64,000 nucleotides of DNA from Galbibacter sp035306585 (GCF_035306585.1 NZ_DATGNU010000028.1:6411-70410), one strand, 5' to 3'. Positions 52,597 to 61,508 are shown, counted from the first letter of the stretch. Numbers and translations are program-made. The notes: generated from the letters alone by a model not told the origin.

Positions 52597-52875
52597 TTAA
52601 ACGATCGCAAGAATATCGCTCTCTCTCATCATTAGGTAATCAGTACCTTCTAATTTAAGTTCTGTACCTGCAAATTTCCCATACAAAACGGTATCTCCAA
52701 CTTTAACGGTAATGTTTTCATCTTTGGTACCAGGACCTACTGCGACAACTGTACCTTTTTGAGGTTTCTCTTTTGCATTGTCAGGAATAATAATACCAGA
52801 AGCTGTTTTGGTTTCAGCTGCAAGAGGTTCGATAAGAACTCTGTCTGCAAGCGGCTTGATGTTTAACTTGGACAT
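52597..52875 (-). CDS. groES: Co-chaperonin GroES (10 kDa)
   Basis: A 92-residue lid protein from ATG 52875 (MSKLNIKPLADRVLIEPL). A TTG three codons upstream is not needed. The mobile loop that contacts GroEL is ETKTASGIIIPDNAKEKPQ and the roof/core part ends YLMMRESDILAIV. First gene of groES-groEL. A sigma-54-like element lies about 50 nt upstream; no CIRCE (HrcA site) is seen. Confidence 0.97.
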   Translation of the reverse strand: MSKLNIKPLADRVLIEPLAAETKTASGIIIPDNAKEKPQKGTVVAVGPGTKDENITVKVGDTVLYGKFAGTELKLEGTDYLMMRESDILAIV

Positions 52876-52924
52876 ATTTTTCAAAATTTAATTAATTAAT
52901 TTTTAATTTAACTCTTATTCGATA

Positions 52925-52940
52925 GGCAGAAATTGTGCCA
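52925..52940 (-). promoter_or_regulatory. Sigma-54-like -24/-12 element before groES
   Basis: The minus strand reads TGGCACAATTTCTGCC. It has TGGCAC at -24, 5 nt spacing and CTGC at -12, with the invariant GG and GC of sigma-54 promoters kept. A start site about 12 nt downstream would give a leader of about 40 nt before the ATG at 52875. It lies between the secG terminator and groES. Confidence 0.5.
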
Positions 52941-52961
52941 TTTGATAAAAAACTGACATTC

Positions 52962-52999
52962 ATAAAAAATAAATGCCAGCTTGTCACTAAGCTGGCATT
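52962..52999 (-). terminator. Terminator of secG
   Basis: A perfect 11-bp stem (AATGCCAGCTT/AAGCTGGCATT, 6-nt loop), followed on the minus strand by TATTTTTTAT. It closes the miaB-to-secG operon before groES. Confidence 0.92.
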
Positions 53000-53023
53000 A
53001 GAACCTCTATCGTACTGTTTTTT

Positions 53024-53386
53024 TTACTGTCCGTCAAGACTATCTCCTGCATTTGTGGCAGGGACTGCTGGCTGAGGTAATTCTGCTGCAGGTACCTGGC
53101 GATTTTCAATACCACTTCCTTCTAATAATTTAGAATCGGCTGATGTGGTGTTTGAAATTAGTGTAATGTTTGATAGCAGAATTAAGACTACTAAAATTGT
53201 CGCTAATGTCCAAGTACTTTTATCCAAAAAGTCCCCAGTTTTCTTCACACCTCCGACAATTTGACTTCCACCTCCACCGAATGAAGAAGACAATCCGCCT
53301 CCTTTAGGGTTTTGTACCATTATGACTAAAACCAACAGAAAGGATACGATGATAATAAGGATCAAGAAAATTGAAAATGTGCTCAT
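53024..53386 (-). CDS. secG: Preprotein translocase subunit SecG
   Basis: A 120-residue protein with two membrane helices (FSIFLILIIIVSFLLVLVIM and WTLATILVVLILLSNITLI) joined by the typical loop MVQNPKGGGLSSSFGGGGSQIVGG (in parts: QNPKGGGLSSSFGG). SecG assists SecYE in protein export. The C-terminal ~40 residues (Pro/Ala/Gly-rich) are longer than in E. coli, as usual in Bacteroidota. It is 7 nt after the TPR gene. Confidence 0.94.
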   Translation of the reverse strand: MSTFSIFLILIIIVSFLLVLVIMVQNPKGGGLSSSFGGGGSQIVGGVKKTGDFLDKSTWTLATILVVLILLSNITLISNTTSADSKLLEGSGIENRQVPAAELPQPAVPATNAGDSLDGQ

Positions 53387-53393
53387 TATAATA

Positions 53394-54302
53394 TTAATTA
53401 TTGTCTTTTAATTTCGTTACTGCTTTAATTTGGTCTGCAAAGAAACCACTTTTTTCTGGATATTTCAAACTTAAAATTTTATATGCTTGTATTGCTTTTT
53501 TATACTTTTTCTGCTCTAAGTACACACGGGCCAGCGTTTCAGTCATTAGTTCATTTTTCTCCAATACTACCGCCTTAGCTAAATTTCCTTTGGTTGGCGT
53601 TGTGTTTCCAACGGGTGGAATCTTAGGATTGGTCTCTATAAAGCGATCGATTAATTTTAATTTTTGCTCGATGGCTGCTGGTTGATTTTTTTTATCGGAG
53701 CCCGTGGTTTCGACTCTTTTTTGCTTTTGGCGATCAATAGGTTTTGGAGGAGCGGACAATTGCAGCCACTCCACGAAAGAGCGGGATTCCGAGGCATTAA
53801 AATCTAAAGGTTTGCCAATTTCTAAGGTTTCACTTGGACTTTTGGTGTCCTGCTGCTGATGGTCAGGCTTTTGCCCCTTACGTTCTTCCGAAGGAGTTTT
53901 AGGCTGGAATAATTCCGGATCCATAACAGCCTCTGCATCTACTTGGTTAAAGTCAAAGGCAGTTTTGTGATCTCTGACAATAACCTCCTCCGCAATAACT
54001 TCAATGGGATAGAGCTGTTCATTGGCAATATGGGTAGCTATTTTTTTTGCAACACCATGTTGTTTAAATTCCTCTGAGGTGATAAATTCAAATAAAATAG
54101 AGCGGTCTGTGGTATAGGCGGCCGTTTGTTTTAATTCACCGTTGTACTTGTAGCTGCCTTGCTGCTTTAAAGCTTTAAGGTATACCGCGCGTGCAGATTG
54201 GAAATAGGGGAATGTCTCGATGACCTTCTCTAGGGCTTCGATCTTCTCCTGGGACAAATTCTCAGGTTTTCTAAGTAAGTCTGAAAAATCTGAAATATTC
54301 AT
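53394..54302 (-). CDS. TPR-containing protein between lptE and secG
   Basis: A 302-residue protein without signal peptide. The N-terminal ~110 residues are helical (FSDLLRKPENLSQEKIEALEK; FPYFQSARAVYLKALKQQGSY in parts), the middle (125-230) is charged and probably disordered (Gln/Lys/Pro-rich), and the C-terminus has one or two TPR-like repeats (LARVYLEQKKYKKAIQAYKILSLKYP in parts). Probably cytoplasmic, with a scaffolding role. Regularly found between lptE and secG in flavobacteria; no function known. Spacing is 6 nt to lptE and 7 nt to secG. Confidence 0.82.
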   Translation of the reverse strand: MNISDFSDLLRKPENLSQEKIEALEKVIETFPYFQSARAVYLKALKQQGSYKYNGELKQTAAYTTDRSILFEFITSEEFKQHGVAKKIATHIANEQLYPIEVIAEEVIVRDHKTAFDFNQVDAEAVMDPELFQPKTPSEERKGQKPDHQQQDTKSPSETLEIGKPLDFNASESRSFVEWLQLSAPPKPIDRQKQKRVETTGSDKKNQPAAIEQKLKLIDRFIETNPKIPPVGNTTPTKGNLAKAVVLEKNELMTETLARVYLEQKKYKKAIQAYKILSLKYPEKSGFFADQIKAVTKLKDNN

Positions 54303-54308
54303 TTTAAT

Positions 54309-54800
54309 TTACCAATTGGCAAGCGTTTCATTAAAAATATCTTGAGTGATCCGTTCAAAAATAACCTCCTGTGCTTCTTGACGCACCGTCACTAATTGTG
54401 CCGTGGCAGGATAGTCGTAGAAAAAGGAAAAGCGTTGTTCGAAATCTTCCTCTGGATTGTCTGCATTATAGAAGCGAACATTTACAGTAACAGTCAACCT
54501 GTTTTGAGCAGCCCTTTGATCTGCCGTGGCAGACATTGGAGAAACACGATAGTCTACAATCTCTCCTTCGTAGATAAGATCTGCATTTCGGGTCACCAAC
54601 TGCAAGTTGGTTTGATTTACGATTAAATCCTGAAGCGCATTGGTGAAATCGTAATCCATTCCAGGCTCTACAATAGGGGCTTCATTTCTAAAGAAATTTA
54701 CCTGGAAGCTTTCAGCTGTTGTGTTCACTCCTGTAAAAGAGTACGGACCGCAACCCCATAGGAGCATGCAACTGATTAAAAGTACAATACTATTTTTCAT
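54309..54800 (-). CDS. lptE: LptE family LPS assembly lipoprotein
   Basis: A 163-residue lipoprotein: MKNSIVLLISCMLLWGC with lipobox Cys17, then GPYSFTGVNTTAESFQVNFF, the start pattern of Bacteroidota LptE, followed by NALQDLIVNQTNLQLV and the beta strand YEGEIVDYRVSPMSATAD. It plugs the LptD barrel that inserts lipopolysaccharide in the outer membrane. lptD is not in the window. It lies 22 nt after the AAA+ regulator gene and 6 nt before the TPR gene. Confidence 0.9.
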   Translation of the reverse strand: MKNSIVLLISCMLLWGCGPYSFTGVNTTAESFQVNFFRNEAPIVEPGMDYDFTNALQDLIVNQTNLQLVTRNADLIYEGEIVDYRVSPMSATADQRAAQNRLTVTVNVRFYNADNPEEDFEQRFSFFYDYPATAQLVTVRQEAQEVIFERITQDIFNETLANW

Positions 54801-54822
54801 AACTATTGATTGCTATAACGCT

Positions 54823-56106
54823 TTATAAATCAAATTGTTTTATTTTTCTGTATAGGGTGCGTTCAGAAATTCCTAACTCTTTCGCCGCTGCTTTACGCTT
54901 TCCTTTATTGCGCTCTAAGGCTTTTTTGATTAACTCGAGTTCTTTGTCATGTAAAGAAAGCGTTTCTTCCTCCTGGATGTCTTCGGCAAAGTGATACTTA
55001 TCCTCTAGTGCTGCAGGGATCGTGGTTAGTGATGAAGGATCTTTTCGTTGTTCGATCTCTAGGATTTCCACAGGAGTATCATCGTTTTCAGCGGGCTCAT
55101 AATCTACCTCGCTCTCATCGCCATATATCTTATTGATCAAGTTTTTGTTTTCCTGTTGAACCTTCTGACGGTCTCCACCGTTTTTCATTAGTTCCAAGGT
55201 TAATTTTTTCAAGTCGTTTAAATCCCCCTTCATATCAAAAAGAAATTTATATAAAATTTCTCGCTCGCTGCCAAAGTCACTTTCTGAACTTTGACTCTTT
55301 ACCACTGCAGGGAGATTGCTTCCAGTATCTGGTAGGTATCCTCTTAAAGTCTCCGCTGAAATGGTTCTATTTTGTTCTAGAACGGAAACCTGTTCTGCGA
55401 CGTTTCTTAACTGTCTTACATTTCCTGCCCATCTGTACTTTTTAAGAAGTTCAACGGCGCCCTCCTCTAGACGTATTGTTGGCATCTTGTATTTTTGAGC
55501 AAAATCAGAGGCGAATTTTCGGAACAATAAATGAATGTCATCTTTTCGATTGCGAAGTGGTGGAAGAAAGATCTCAACGGTACTGAGTCGATAATAGAGG
55601 TCCTCTCTGAATTTTTCCTTTTCTATGGCTTCGAACATGTTGATATTGGTAGCAGCTACGATTCGAACATCGGTTTTTTGGACCTTCGACGATCCAACCT
55701 TTAAAAATTCTCCATTTTCCAGCACACGAAGTAGTCGAACTTGAGTCGTTAGTGGAAGTTCACCAACCTCATCTAAAAAGATGGTTCCTCCATCGGCTTC
55801 TTCGAAATAGCCACTTCGGGTTTGTGTAGCGCCAGTAAAGGCTCCTTTTTCATGTCCAAAAAGTTCGGAATCTATAGTCCCTTCAGGAATAGCTCCGCAG
55901 TTTACCGCGATAAACTTTCCGTGTTTACGGTGGGATAAACCGTGAATAATTTTCGGTAGTGCTTCTTTACCAACACCACTCTCACCTGTAACTAACACAG
56001 AAATATCGGTCGGTGCCACTTGAATAGCTTTTTCAATGGCACGGTTTAGTTTCACATCATTTCCGATGATACTAAATCGTTGTTTTATAGCCTGAACATT
56101 TTCCAT
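54823..56106 (-). CDS. Sigma-54-type AAA+ transcriptional activator without receiver domain
   Basis: A 427-residue regulator. The AAA+ domain starts at about residue 8, with Walker A TGESGVGKEALPK, the sigma-54 contact loop GAFTGAT, Walker B GGTIFLDEVGELP, sensor I VAATN and the arginine-finger region FREDLYYRLSTVEIFLPPLR (in parts). No response-regulator, GAF or PAS domain lies in front. A ~110-residue linker with an acidic part precedes a Fis-type helix-turn-helix (KRKAAAKELGISERTLYRKI). It should drive sigma-54 promoters. Gene order miaB, regulator, lptE, TPR, secG is conserved in Flavobacteriaceae. The input signal is unknown. Confidence 0.92.
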   Translation of the reverse strand: MENVQAIKQRFSIIGNDVKLNRAIEKAIQVAPTDISVLVTGESGVGKEALPKIIHGLSHRKHGKFIAVNCGAIPEGTIDSELFGHEKGAFTGATQTRSGYFEEADGGTIFLDEVGELPLTTQVRLLRVLENGEFLKVGSSKVQKTDVRIVAATNINMFEAIEKEKFREDLYYRLSTVEIFLPPLRNRKDDIHLLFRKFASDFAQKYKMPTIRLEEGAVELLKKYRWAGNVRQLRNVAEQVSVLEQNRTISAETLRGYLPDTGSNLPAVVKSQSSESDFGSEREILYKFLFDMKGDLNDLKKLTLELMKNGGDRQKVQQENKNLINKIYGDESEVDYEPAENDDTPVEILEIEQRKDPSSLTTIPAALEDKYHFAEDIQEEETLSLHDKELELIKKALERNKGKRKAAAKELGISERTLYRKIKQFDL

Positions 56107-56126
56107 GAAAATTGTTTTTGGTGAAA

Positions 56127-57572
56127 TTAATTGTTATCTGAATACCCTACCGCTTCTCCCATTAGCGTTGCTGAAGTACAATCTTTGATGGTTACGTTTA
56201 CAAATTCACCCACCTTATAATTTTCTTTAGGGAAAACAACCACAGTGTTTTGCGAATTTCTTCCCATCCAATGTTCGTCTGATTTTTTGGAAGTACCTTC
56301 AATTAATACTTCTTCAGTTTTTCCTAGATGCTGTTGGGTTCTGTAGTGAGAATGTTTTTGTTGAAGGTTAATGATCTCTGTAAGGCGACGTTTTTTAACA
56401 TCTTCAGGGACATCATCTTCCATTTTTCGCTCCGCTAAAGTTCCTGGACGTTCAGAGTAGGCAAACATAAATCCAAAATCGTATTTTACATACTCCATTA
56501 AAGATAGGGTGTCCTTATGATCTTCTTCGGTTTCTGTAGGGAAACCAGCTATCATATCTTGAGAAATAGCACAATCTGGAAGGATTTTTCGAATATTGTC
56601 AATTAACTGAAAATATTCAGCTCTGGTGTGTTGACGATTCATAGCCTTTAATATGGCATCACTTCCACTTTGTACCGGTAGGTGAATGTAGTTACAAATA
56701 TTTCTATGGGCTGCCATGGTGTGAATCACATCCAAGGTCATATCCTGTGGATTGGAAGTGGAAAACCGGATTCGCATCTTTGGTTGTGCTTGCGCGACAA
56801 GTTCTAATAGATTAGCGAAGTTAACTGCAGTGGCTTTTTGAATGTCAGTAGCCTTTGCAAAATCTTTTTTAAGTCCACCGCCATACCATAAGTAGCTATC
56901 TACATTTTGACCTAAAAGGGTGATTTCTTTAAACCCTCGACTCCATAGGTCGTTAACCTCGTCTAATATTGACTGTGGATCTCGGCTTCGCTCTCGACCT
57001 CTTGTGAATGGAACCACACAGAAGGTACACATGTTATCACAACCTCTGGTGATGGATACAAAGGCACTAACCCCATTGGAGTTCAAACGAACAGGGGAGA
57101 TGTCTCCATAGGTTTCTTCTTTGGATAATATGACATTGACAGCATCACGTCCTTGATCAATTTCCTGTACTAAGTTTGGAAGATCTTTATAGGCGTCTGG
57201 ACCAACAACTAAGTCTACGATTTTCTCTTCCTCTAAGAATTTGTCTTTTAAACGCTCCGCCATACAGCCCAATACCCCCACTTTCATTTTAGGGTTGATT
57301 CTTTTTACGGCATTAAATTTCTCTAAACGTTTTCTGATGGTTTGCTCTGCCTTATCCCTGATAGAACAAGTGTTCACTAGAACAAGATCCGCATCTTCCA
57401 TTTTCTGAGTAGTGTTAAAACCCTCCTTAGCTAGTATGGACGCCACGATTTCACTGTCTGAAAAATTCATCTGACAGCCATAACTCTCTATATATAGCTT
57501 GCGGTTGTTGTTTTCGTTCTGATCTAGAACTAAACTATTTCCTTGTTGATTTTCGTCAATTATCTTCTCCAT
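56127..57572 (-). CDS. miaB: tRNA-2-methylthio-N6-dimethylallyladenosine synthase
   Basis: A 481-residue radical-SAM methylthiotransferase modifying A37 of tRNAs that read UNN codons. The N-terminal cluster cysteines are in SYGCQMNFSDSE, NTCSIRDKAE and GVLGCMAERLKD; the radical-SAM motif is RGCDNMCTFCVVPFTRGRE; a TRAM domain (residues ~405-470) closes the protein. Length is normal. First gene of the operon with the AAA+ regulator 20 nt downstream. A -7 element lies 28 nt upstream. Confidence 0.97.
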   Translation of the reverse strand: MEKIIDENQQGNSLVLDQNENNNRKLYIESYGCQMNFSDSEIVASILAKEGFNTTQKMEDADLVLVNTCSIRDKAEQTIRKRLEKFNAVKRINPKMKVGVLGCMAERLKDKFLEEEKIVDLVVGPDAYKDLPNLVQEIDQGRDAVNVILSKEETYGDISPVRLNSNGVSAFVSITRGCDNMCTFCVVPFTRGRERSRDPQSILDEVNDLWSRGFKEITLLGQNVDSYLWYGGGLKKDFAKATDIQKATAVNFANLLELVAQAQPKMRIRFSTSNPQDMTLDVIHTMAAHRNICNYIHLPVQSGSDAILKAMNRQHTRAEYFQLIDNIRKILPDCAISQDMIAGFPTETEEDHKDTLSLMEYVKYDFGFMFAYSERPGTLAERKMEDDVPEDVKKRRLTEIINLQQKHSHYRTQQHLGKTEEVLIEGTSKKSDEHWMGRNSQNTVVVFPKENYKVGEFVNVTIKDCTSATLMGEAVGYSDNN

Positions 57573-57600
57573 TATTCACTGATAAAATTGAATTGCTGCG

Positions 57601-57608
57601 CAAAGATA
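57601..57608 (-). promoter_or_regulatory. -7 promoter element of miaB
   Basis: The minus strand reads TATCTTTG (TAnnTTTG), 28 nt before the miaB ATG. Confidence 0.55.
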
Positions 57609-57916
57609 CAATTTATAATAAAGTAGTGACATATTGGCATATTAATTTTAAAAACTTCGTCGAACAACTATAACCAGGGTTAGTTTGTTGTGTGTCAAAC
57701 GTGTATGTTTTTATTTTAAATTAATAAGGCACCTATTTTATAGGTAATTCTTTTAAATAACTTTCCTACAGCCTTCTATTTTTGTTTTTGGAATTTACCT
57801 TTAGCTTATATCCAAGACCGTTTTGATATAAATTTTGAATTACTTTTTATTTGTGTTACGGTAAGGCGTTTTTGTAGTGATCAATCAAGTTAAATGTTGC
57901 CCTTGAACTAGTTGGT

Positions 57917-57964
57917 AATACCCTTGTTTAAATCATTTCTTTGGATTTAAAAGTAAAAGGTATT
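57917..57964. repeat. Nested inverted repeat upstream of the polytopic membrane protein gene
   Basis: AATACC pairs with GGTATT and, inside, TTTAAATC pairs with GATTTAAA (perfect 8 bp, loop 9 nt). The parts between the two stems do not pair well. About 110 nt before the ATG at 58072, upstream of the -7 element. Confidence 0.4.
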
Positions 57965-58039
57965 GGGTGCATACCGACCATTAGCAAGTCCATATGATAT
58001 AGTGATTAAAATACCCATTAGTTATTTCGGTTTTTTTTG

Positions 58040-58047
58040 TAGGTTTG
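58040..58047 (+). promoter_or_regulatory. -7 promoter element of the polytopic membrane protein gene
   Basis: TAGGTTTG (TAnnTTTG), 24 nt before the ATG at 58072. Confidence 0.6.
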
Positions 58048-58071
58048 TTTATCTAATCTATAATCAGGACT

Positions 58072-58842
58072 ATGAACCTAACAGAACTGTCTAATAAAAT
58101 TACAACAGCACCAAAACTAGATTTTGGTAATATCTTCTCACAAGCCATTGACTTGTTTAAGAAAACGTGGGGAGAGGGAATCCTTATGTTACTATTAAAT
58201 GTTATTTTAGTACTTCCAGCAATTTTAATTCTTTACATTCCCATATTCGCTGCTATAGCTAGTGGGGTTCCTGAGTCCAATATTGAGGCTGGAAACCTAT
58301 CCCCATGGTATATAATCGTTTTCGTATTGCTTTTTCTTCCAGTAATGGCCTTGGTGCAAACCATCATTTTAGGACTTACTGCTGGATATTATAGCGTTGT
58401 AAAAGAAAAAGACTTAGGGCTCGAGGGCGGACAGTCAAATATGTTTATGTTCCTTAAAAAAGCCTATTTGGGTAAATTGTTCTTGCTCTCTGTAATAAGT
58501 TTGGGTATTGCGCTACTGGCTGTGATGCTTTGTTATTTTCCAGTGTTTTATGTTGCAATTCCTTTAGGGCTAATCCCTGTTATATTGGCATATAATCCGG
58601 AGCTAACAGCCAATGAAATCATAAAGGCTTCATTTCAGTTAGGTAACAAAAAATGGTTGTTGCTATTTGGATTGTTAATTGTATCTTCCTTGCTAGCGAA
58701 TATCGTCGGAATGTTATTATGTGTAATTGGTGTACTTTTCACCTCATCATTTGTTTATCTACCTTATTATATAGTGTACAAACAGGCTGTTGGATTTGAG
58801 GAAGATGAAAAAATTTCTCAAATTGAGACCACTGAGATTTAA
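58072..58842 (+). CDS. Polytopic membrane protein (hypothetical)
   Basis: A 256-residue protein with an N-terminal amphipathic part (LDFGNIFSQAIDLFKKTWGEG) followed by five to six long membrane helices and a short acidic tail (EEDEKISQIETTEI). The start pattern FGNIFSQAIDLFKKTW is shared by a flavobacterial family that is often labelled, without good support, as a beta-carotene monooxygenase; the helices resemble the DUF975/glycerophosphodiester-phosphodiesterase membrane-domain type. I assign no function. It has its own promoter and is followed 137 nt later by topA. Confidence 0.82.
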   Translation: MNLTELSNKITTAPKLDFGNIFSQAIDLFKKTWGEGILMLLLNVILVLPAILILYIPIFAAIASGVPESNIEAGNLSPWYIIVFVLLFLPVMALVQTIILGLTAGYYSVVKEKDLGLEGGQSNMFMFLKKAYLGKLFLLSVISLGIALLAVMLCYFPVFYVAIPLGLIPVILAYNPELTANEIIKASFQLGNKKWLLLFGLLIVSSLLANIVGMLLCVIGVLFTSSFVYLPYYIVYKQAVGFEEDEKISQIETTEI

Positions 58843-58952
58843 ATGGTTGCAATTTAGGGATATGTAAAAATATTTTAGGGCTTAAAGCTGCACTTTAGAA
58901 GTGTTTTACGCCCTTTGAACATGTCCAAGTATGGCAAATTAAAAATTCTATA

Positions 58953-58960
58953 TACTTTTG
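58953..58960 (+). promoter_or_regulatory. -7 promoter element of topA
   Basis: TACTTTTG (TAnnTTTG), 19 nt before the topA ATG at 58980. Confidence 0.6.
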
Positions 58961-58979
58961 TAAACCTAAAATTTGGTGT

Positions 58980-61508
58980 ATGGCAAAGAATTTGGTTATT
59001 GTAGAGTCACCTGCAAAAGCAAAAACGATTGAGAAATTTCTTGGGAAGGATTATAAGGTAGCGTCTAGTTTTGGACATATATCTGACCTTCCATCAAAAG
59101 AGATGGGTGTGGATGTGGAAAAAGGTTTTAAACCCAAGTATATTGTATCTTCAGATAAAAAGGCCGTTGTTAAAAAGCTGAAAGAACTTGTGAAAAATGC
59201 AGAGACCGTCTGGCTCGCAAGTGATGAGGACCGAGAAGGGGAGGCGATTGCCTGGCACTTAGCGGAAACATTAAAATTAGATCAGGCAAATACCAAACGA
59301 ATTGTATTTAATTCCATTACTAAAAATGCCATTCAAAAGGCCATTGAAAATCCTAGGAGTATTGATTACAATCTTGTGAATGCACAGCAAGCACGTAGAG
59401 TGTTGGATCGTCTAGTGGGTTATGAGTTGTCTCCAGTGCTTTGGAAAAAAATAAAAACTGGGCTTTCAGCAGGGAGAGTTCAATCGGTTTCCGTTCGTCT
59501 TATTGTTGAGCGTGAACGTGAGATTAAAGAGTTCAACCCTGAGGCGTCTTTTAGAGTTGTCGCTGAATTTAAAAATAGTGAAGGCACCGTTTTTAAAGCG
59601 AAGATTAACAAAAATTTCGATACTAAAGAGGAGGCTAAAAAATTCTTAGAAAAAAATATTGGGACTTCATTTCATATAGTGGAGTTGGATACAAAGCCTG
59701 CTAAAAAGAGTCCTGCTGCTCCATTTACTACTTCGACCCTACAACAGGAGGCTTCAAGGAAATTGTATTTTTCGGTTTCCAAAACTATGACCATTGCACA
59801 ACGACTATATGAGGCTGGGCTGATTACCTATATGAGAACTGATAGCGTAAACCTATCCCCTGAGGCCATTAATGCTGCAAAGCAGGAGATCGTTCGGTCT
59901 TACGGAGAGAAATTCTCTAAATCAAGAAATTACAATAAAAAATCTAAAGGCGCTCAAGAGGCTCATGAGGCTATTCGTCCAACGGATATGAGTCGTCATA
60001 GTGTTCAAATAGACCGAGATCAAGCAAGATTATATGACTTGATTTGGAAGCGTACCATAGCTTCACAAATGAGCGATGCTCTTTTAGAACGAACCAATGT
60101 GAAGATTAAGGCTGATAAACACAACGAATTATTTATTGCCAATGGAGAGGTATTAAAATTCGAAGGATTCCTTAAAGTGTATTTAGAGGGAACAGATGAA
60201 GAAGATGAAGATAGAGCAGGGATGTTACCGGTCTTGAGAGTAAATGAACAAGTTTTTGAACAAAATATCACCGCTACACAGCGATTTACAAGACCGCCAT
60301 ATCGTTACACGGAGGCTTCCTTGGTTAAAAAGCTAGAAGAACTTGGTATCGGTAGACCATCTACATATGCGCCTACCATATCCACTATACAAAATAGAGG
60401 TTATGTGGAGCGAGGCACCATAGATGGGGTAGAGCGTAAATACTTGCAGTACTCCATTATTGATGACTCCATTGTGGAGGCTGAGCTTACCGAAACAGTT
60501 GGTTCTGATAAGGGGAAGCTGGTGCCCACGGATATTGGAATGATCGTAAATGATTTTTTGGTCAATCATTTCTCAAATATTTTAGATTACAACTTTACCG
60601 CTAAAGTAGAGCAAAGTTTTGATGACATTGCCTCTGGTGAAGAGGATTGGTCTAAAATGATAGCCTCTTTTTACAAAGATTTCCATCCTAATGTCTTGCA
60701 TGTAGAAGAAAATGCGGAGCGTGAAAGTGGAGAGCGTATATTAGGTACTGATCCTGAATCGGGGAGGCAATTAAGTGTTCGTCTAGGAAGGTTTGGACCA
60801 ATGGCACAAATCGGAACAGTAGAGGAAGAGGAGAAACCTCGTTTTGCCAGTCTACTACCAGATCAATCAATAGATTCCATTACTTTTGAAGAAGCTTTGT
60901 CACTTTTTAAACTTCCGAGAACACTAGGAAAATATGAAGGAGAGGAAGTTCAAGTGAACGTAGGTCGATTCGGTCCATATGTGCGATTTGGAAAGAGTTT
61001 TGTATCATTATCTCCTGGAGAAGATGTTTTTGACGTAACTTATGATCGTGCTGTGGAGCTCATTGAACTTAAGAAAAAAGCTGATGCACCAATTGCATGG
61101 TATAAGGGTAAAGAAGTTACCAAAGGTAAAGGGCGTTTTGGACCCTTTATTAAATATGATGGAATATTCATCAATGTCAATAAAAAATATGATTTTGATA
61201 ATCTTTCCCAAGACGATATTGAAACCCTGATTGAAGATAAACTTAAAAAAGAACGTGAAAAGGTTATACATAACTGGGAAGAGGAAGGTATACGAGTGGA
61301 AAAGGCACGTTGGGGAAGATCCAATATCATTAAAGGGAAGACCAAGATAGAGCTCTCTAAAGATATTGATGCGACTAAACTTACCTTGGATCAGGTCAAA
61401 GAAATGATTGAAAAAAGTGGTTCGAAAAAGAAATCCACTGCCAAGAAGACAACCACCAAAAAGACAACCACTAAAAAGGCGACCACTAAATCGAAAGCCA
61501 AAAAGTAA
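58980..61508 (+). CDS. topA: DNA topoisomerase I (type IA)
   Basis: An 842-residue enzyme that relaxes negative supercoils. The TOPRIM domain carries VESPAKAKTIEKFLG and the acidic ASDEDREGEAIAWHL; the cleaving tyrosine is in LITYMRTDSVNLS. No zinc-finger cysteines are seen after the core. Instead there are repeated RFGP[FY] blocks (GRFGPMAQIG, GRFGPYVRFG, GRFGPFIKYDG), the TopA C-terminal repeats of Bacteroidota, and a Lys/Thr/Ser-rich tail of about 30 residues made of KKTTT units. The next gene begins 10 nt later, so topA and the arginase-fold gene are probably co-transcribed. Confidence 0.97.
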   Translation: MAKNLVIVESPAKAKTIEKFLGKDYKVASSFGHISDLPSKEMGVDVEKGFKPKYIVSSDKKAVVKKLKELVKNAETVWLASDEDREGEAIAWHLAETLKLDQANTKRIVFNSITKNAIQKAIENPRSIDYNLVNAQQARRVLDRLVGYELSPVLWKKIKTGLSAGRVQSVSVRLIVEREREIKEFNPEASFRVVAEFKNSEGTVFKAKINKNFDTKEEAKKFLEKNIGTSFHIVELDTKPAKKSPAAPFTTSTLQQEASRKLYFSVSKTMTIAQRLYEAGLITYMRTDSVNLSPEAINAAKQEIVRSYGEKFSKSRNYNKKSKGAQEAHEAIRPTDMSRHSVQIDRDQARLYDLIWKRTIASQMSDALLERTNVKIKADKHNELFIANGEVLKFEGFLKVYLEGTDEEDEDRAGMLPVLRVNEQVFEQNITATQRFTRPPYRYTEASLVKKLEELGIGRPSTYAPTISTIQNRGYVERGTIDGVERKYLQYSIIDDSIVEAELTETVGSDKGKLVPTDIGMIVNDFLVNHFSNILDYNFTAKVEQSFDDIASGEEDWSKMIASFYKDFHPNVLHVEENAERESGERILGTDPESGRQLSVRLGRFGPMAQIGTVEEEEKPRFASLLPDQSIDSITFEEALSLFKLPRTLGKYEGEEVQVNVGRFGPYVRFGKSFVSLSPGEDVFDVTYDRAVELIELKKKADAPIAWYKGKEVTKGKGRFGPFIKYDGIFINVNKKYDFDNLSQDDIETLIEDKLKKEREKVIHNWEEEGIRVEKARWGRSNIIKGKTKIELSKDIDATKLTLDQVKEMIEKSGSKKKSTAKKTTTKKTTTKKATTKSKAKK

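Larger units (their letters stand above)
57573..58071. other. 499-nt intergenic region, divergent promoters and an imperfect inverted repeat
   Basis: The left end holds the miaB -7 element (57601-57608, minus), the right end the -7 element of the next gene (58040-58047, plus). Between them I see a short hairpin ACCTAT-TTT-ATAGGT (57731-57745) and a longer nested inverted repeat (57917-57964: AATACC/GGTATT outside, TTTAAATC/GATTTAAA inside, 9-nt loop). No protein-like frame, no tRNA. It could hold a small RNA or a leader, but nothing proves it. Confidence 0.5.

Noticed and set aside
57630..57650. TTGGCAT-N5-TTTT on the plus strand as a further -24/-12 element
   Set aside because: It is ~440 nt from the next plus-strand gene, and its -12 part lacks GC.
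61440..61505. KKTTT repeats at the end of topA as a tandem DNA repeat of its own
   Set aside because: They are the coding sequence of the usual basic tail of flavobacterial TopA.
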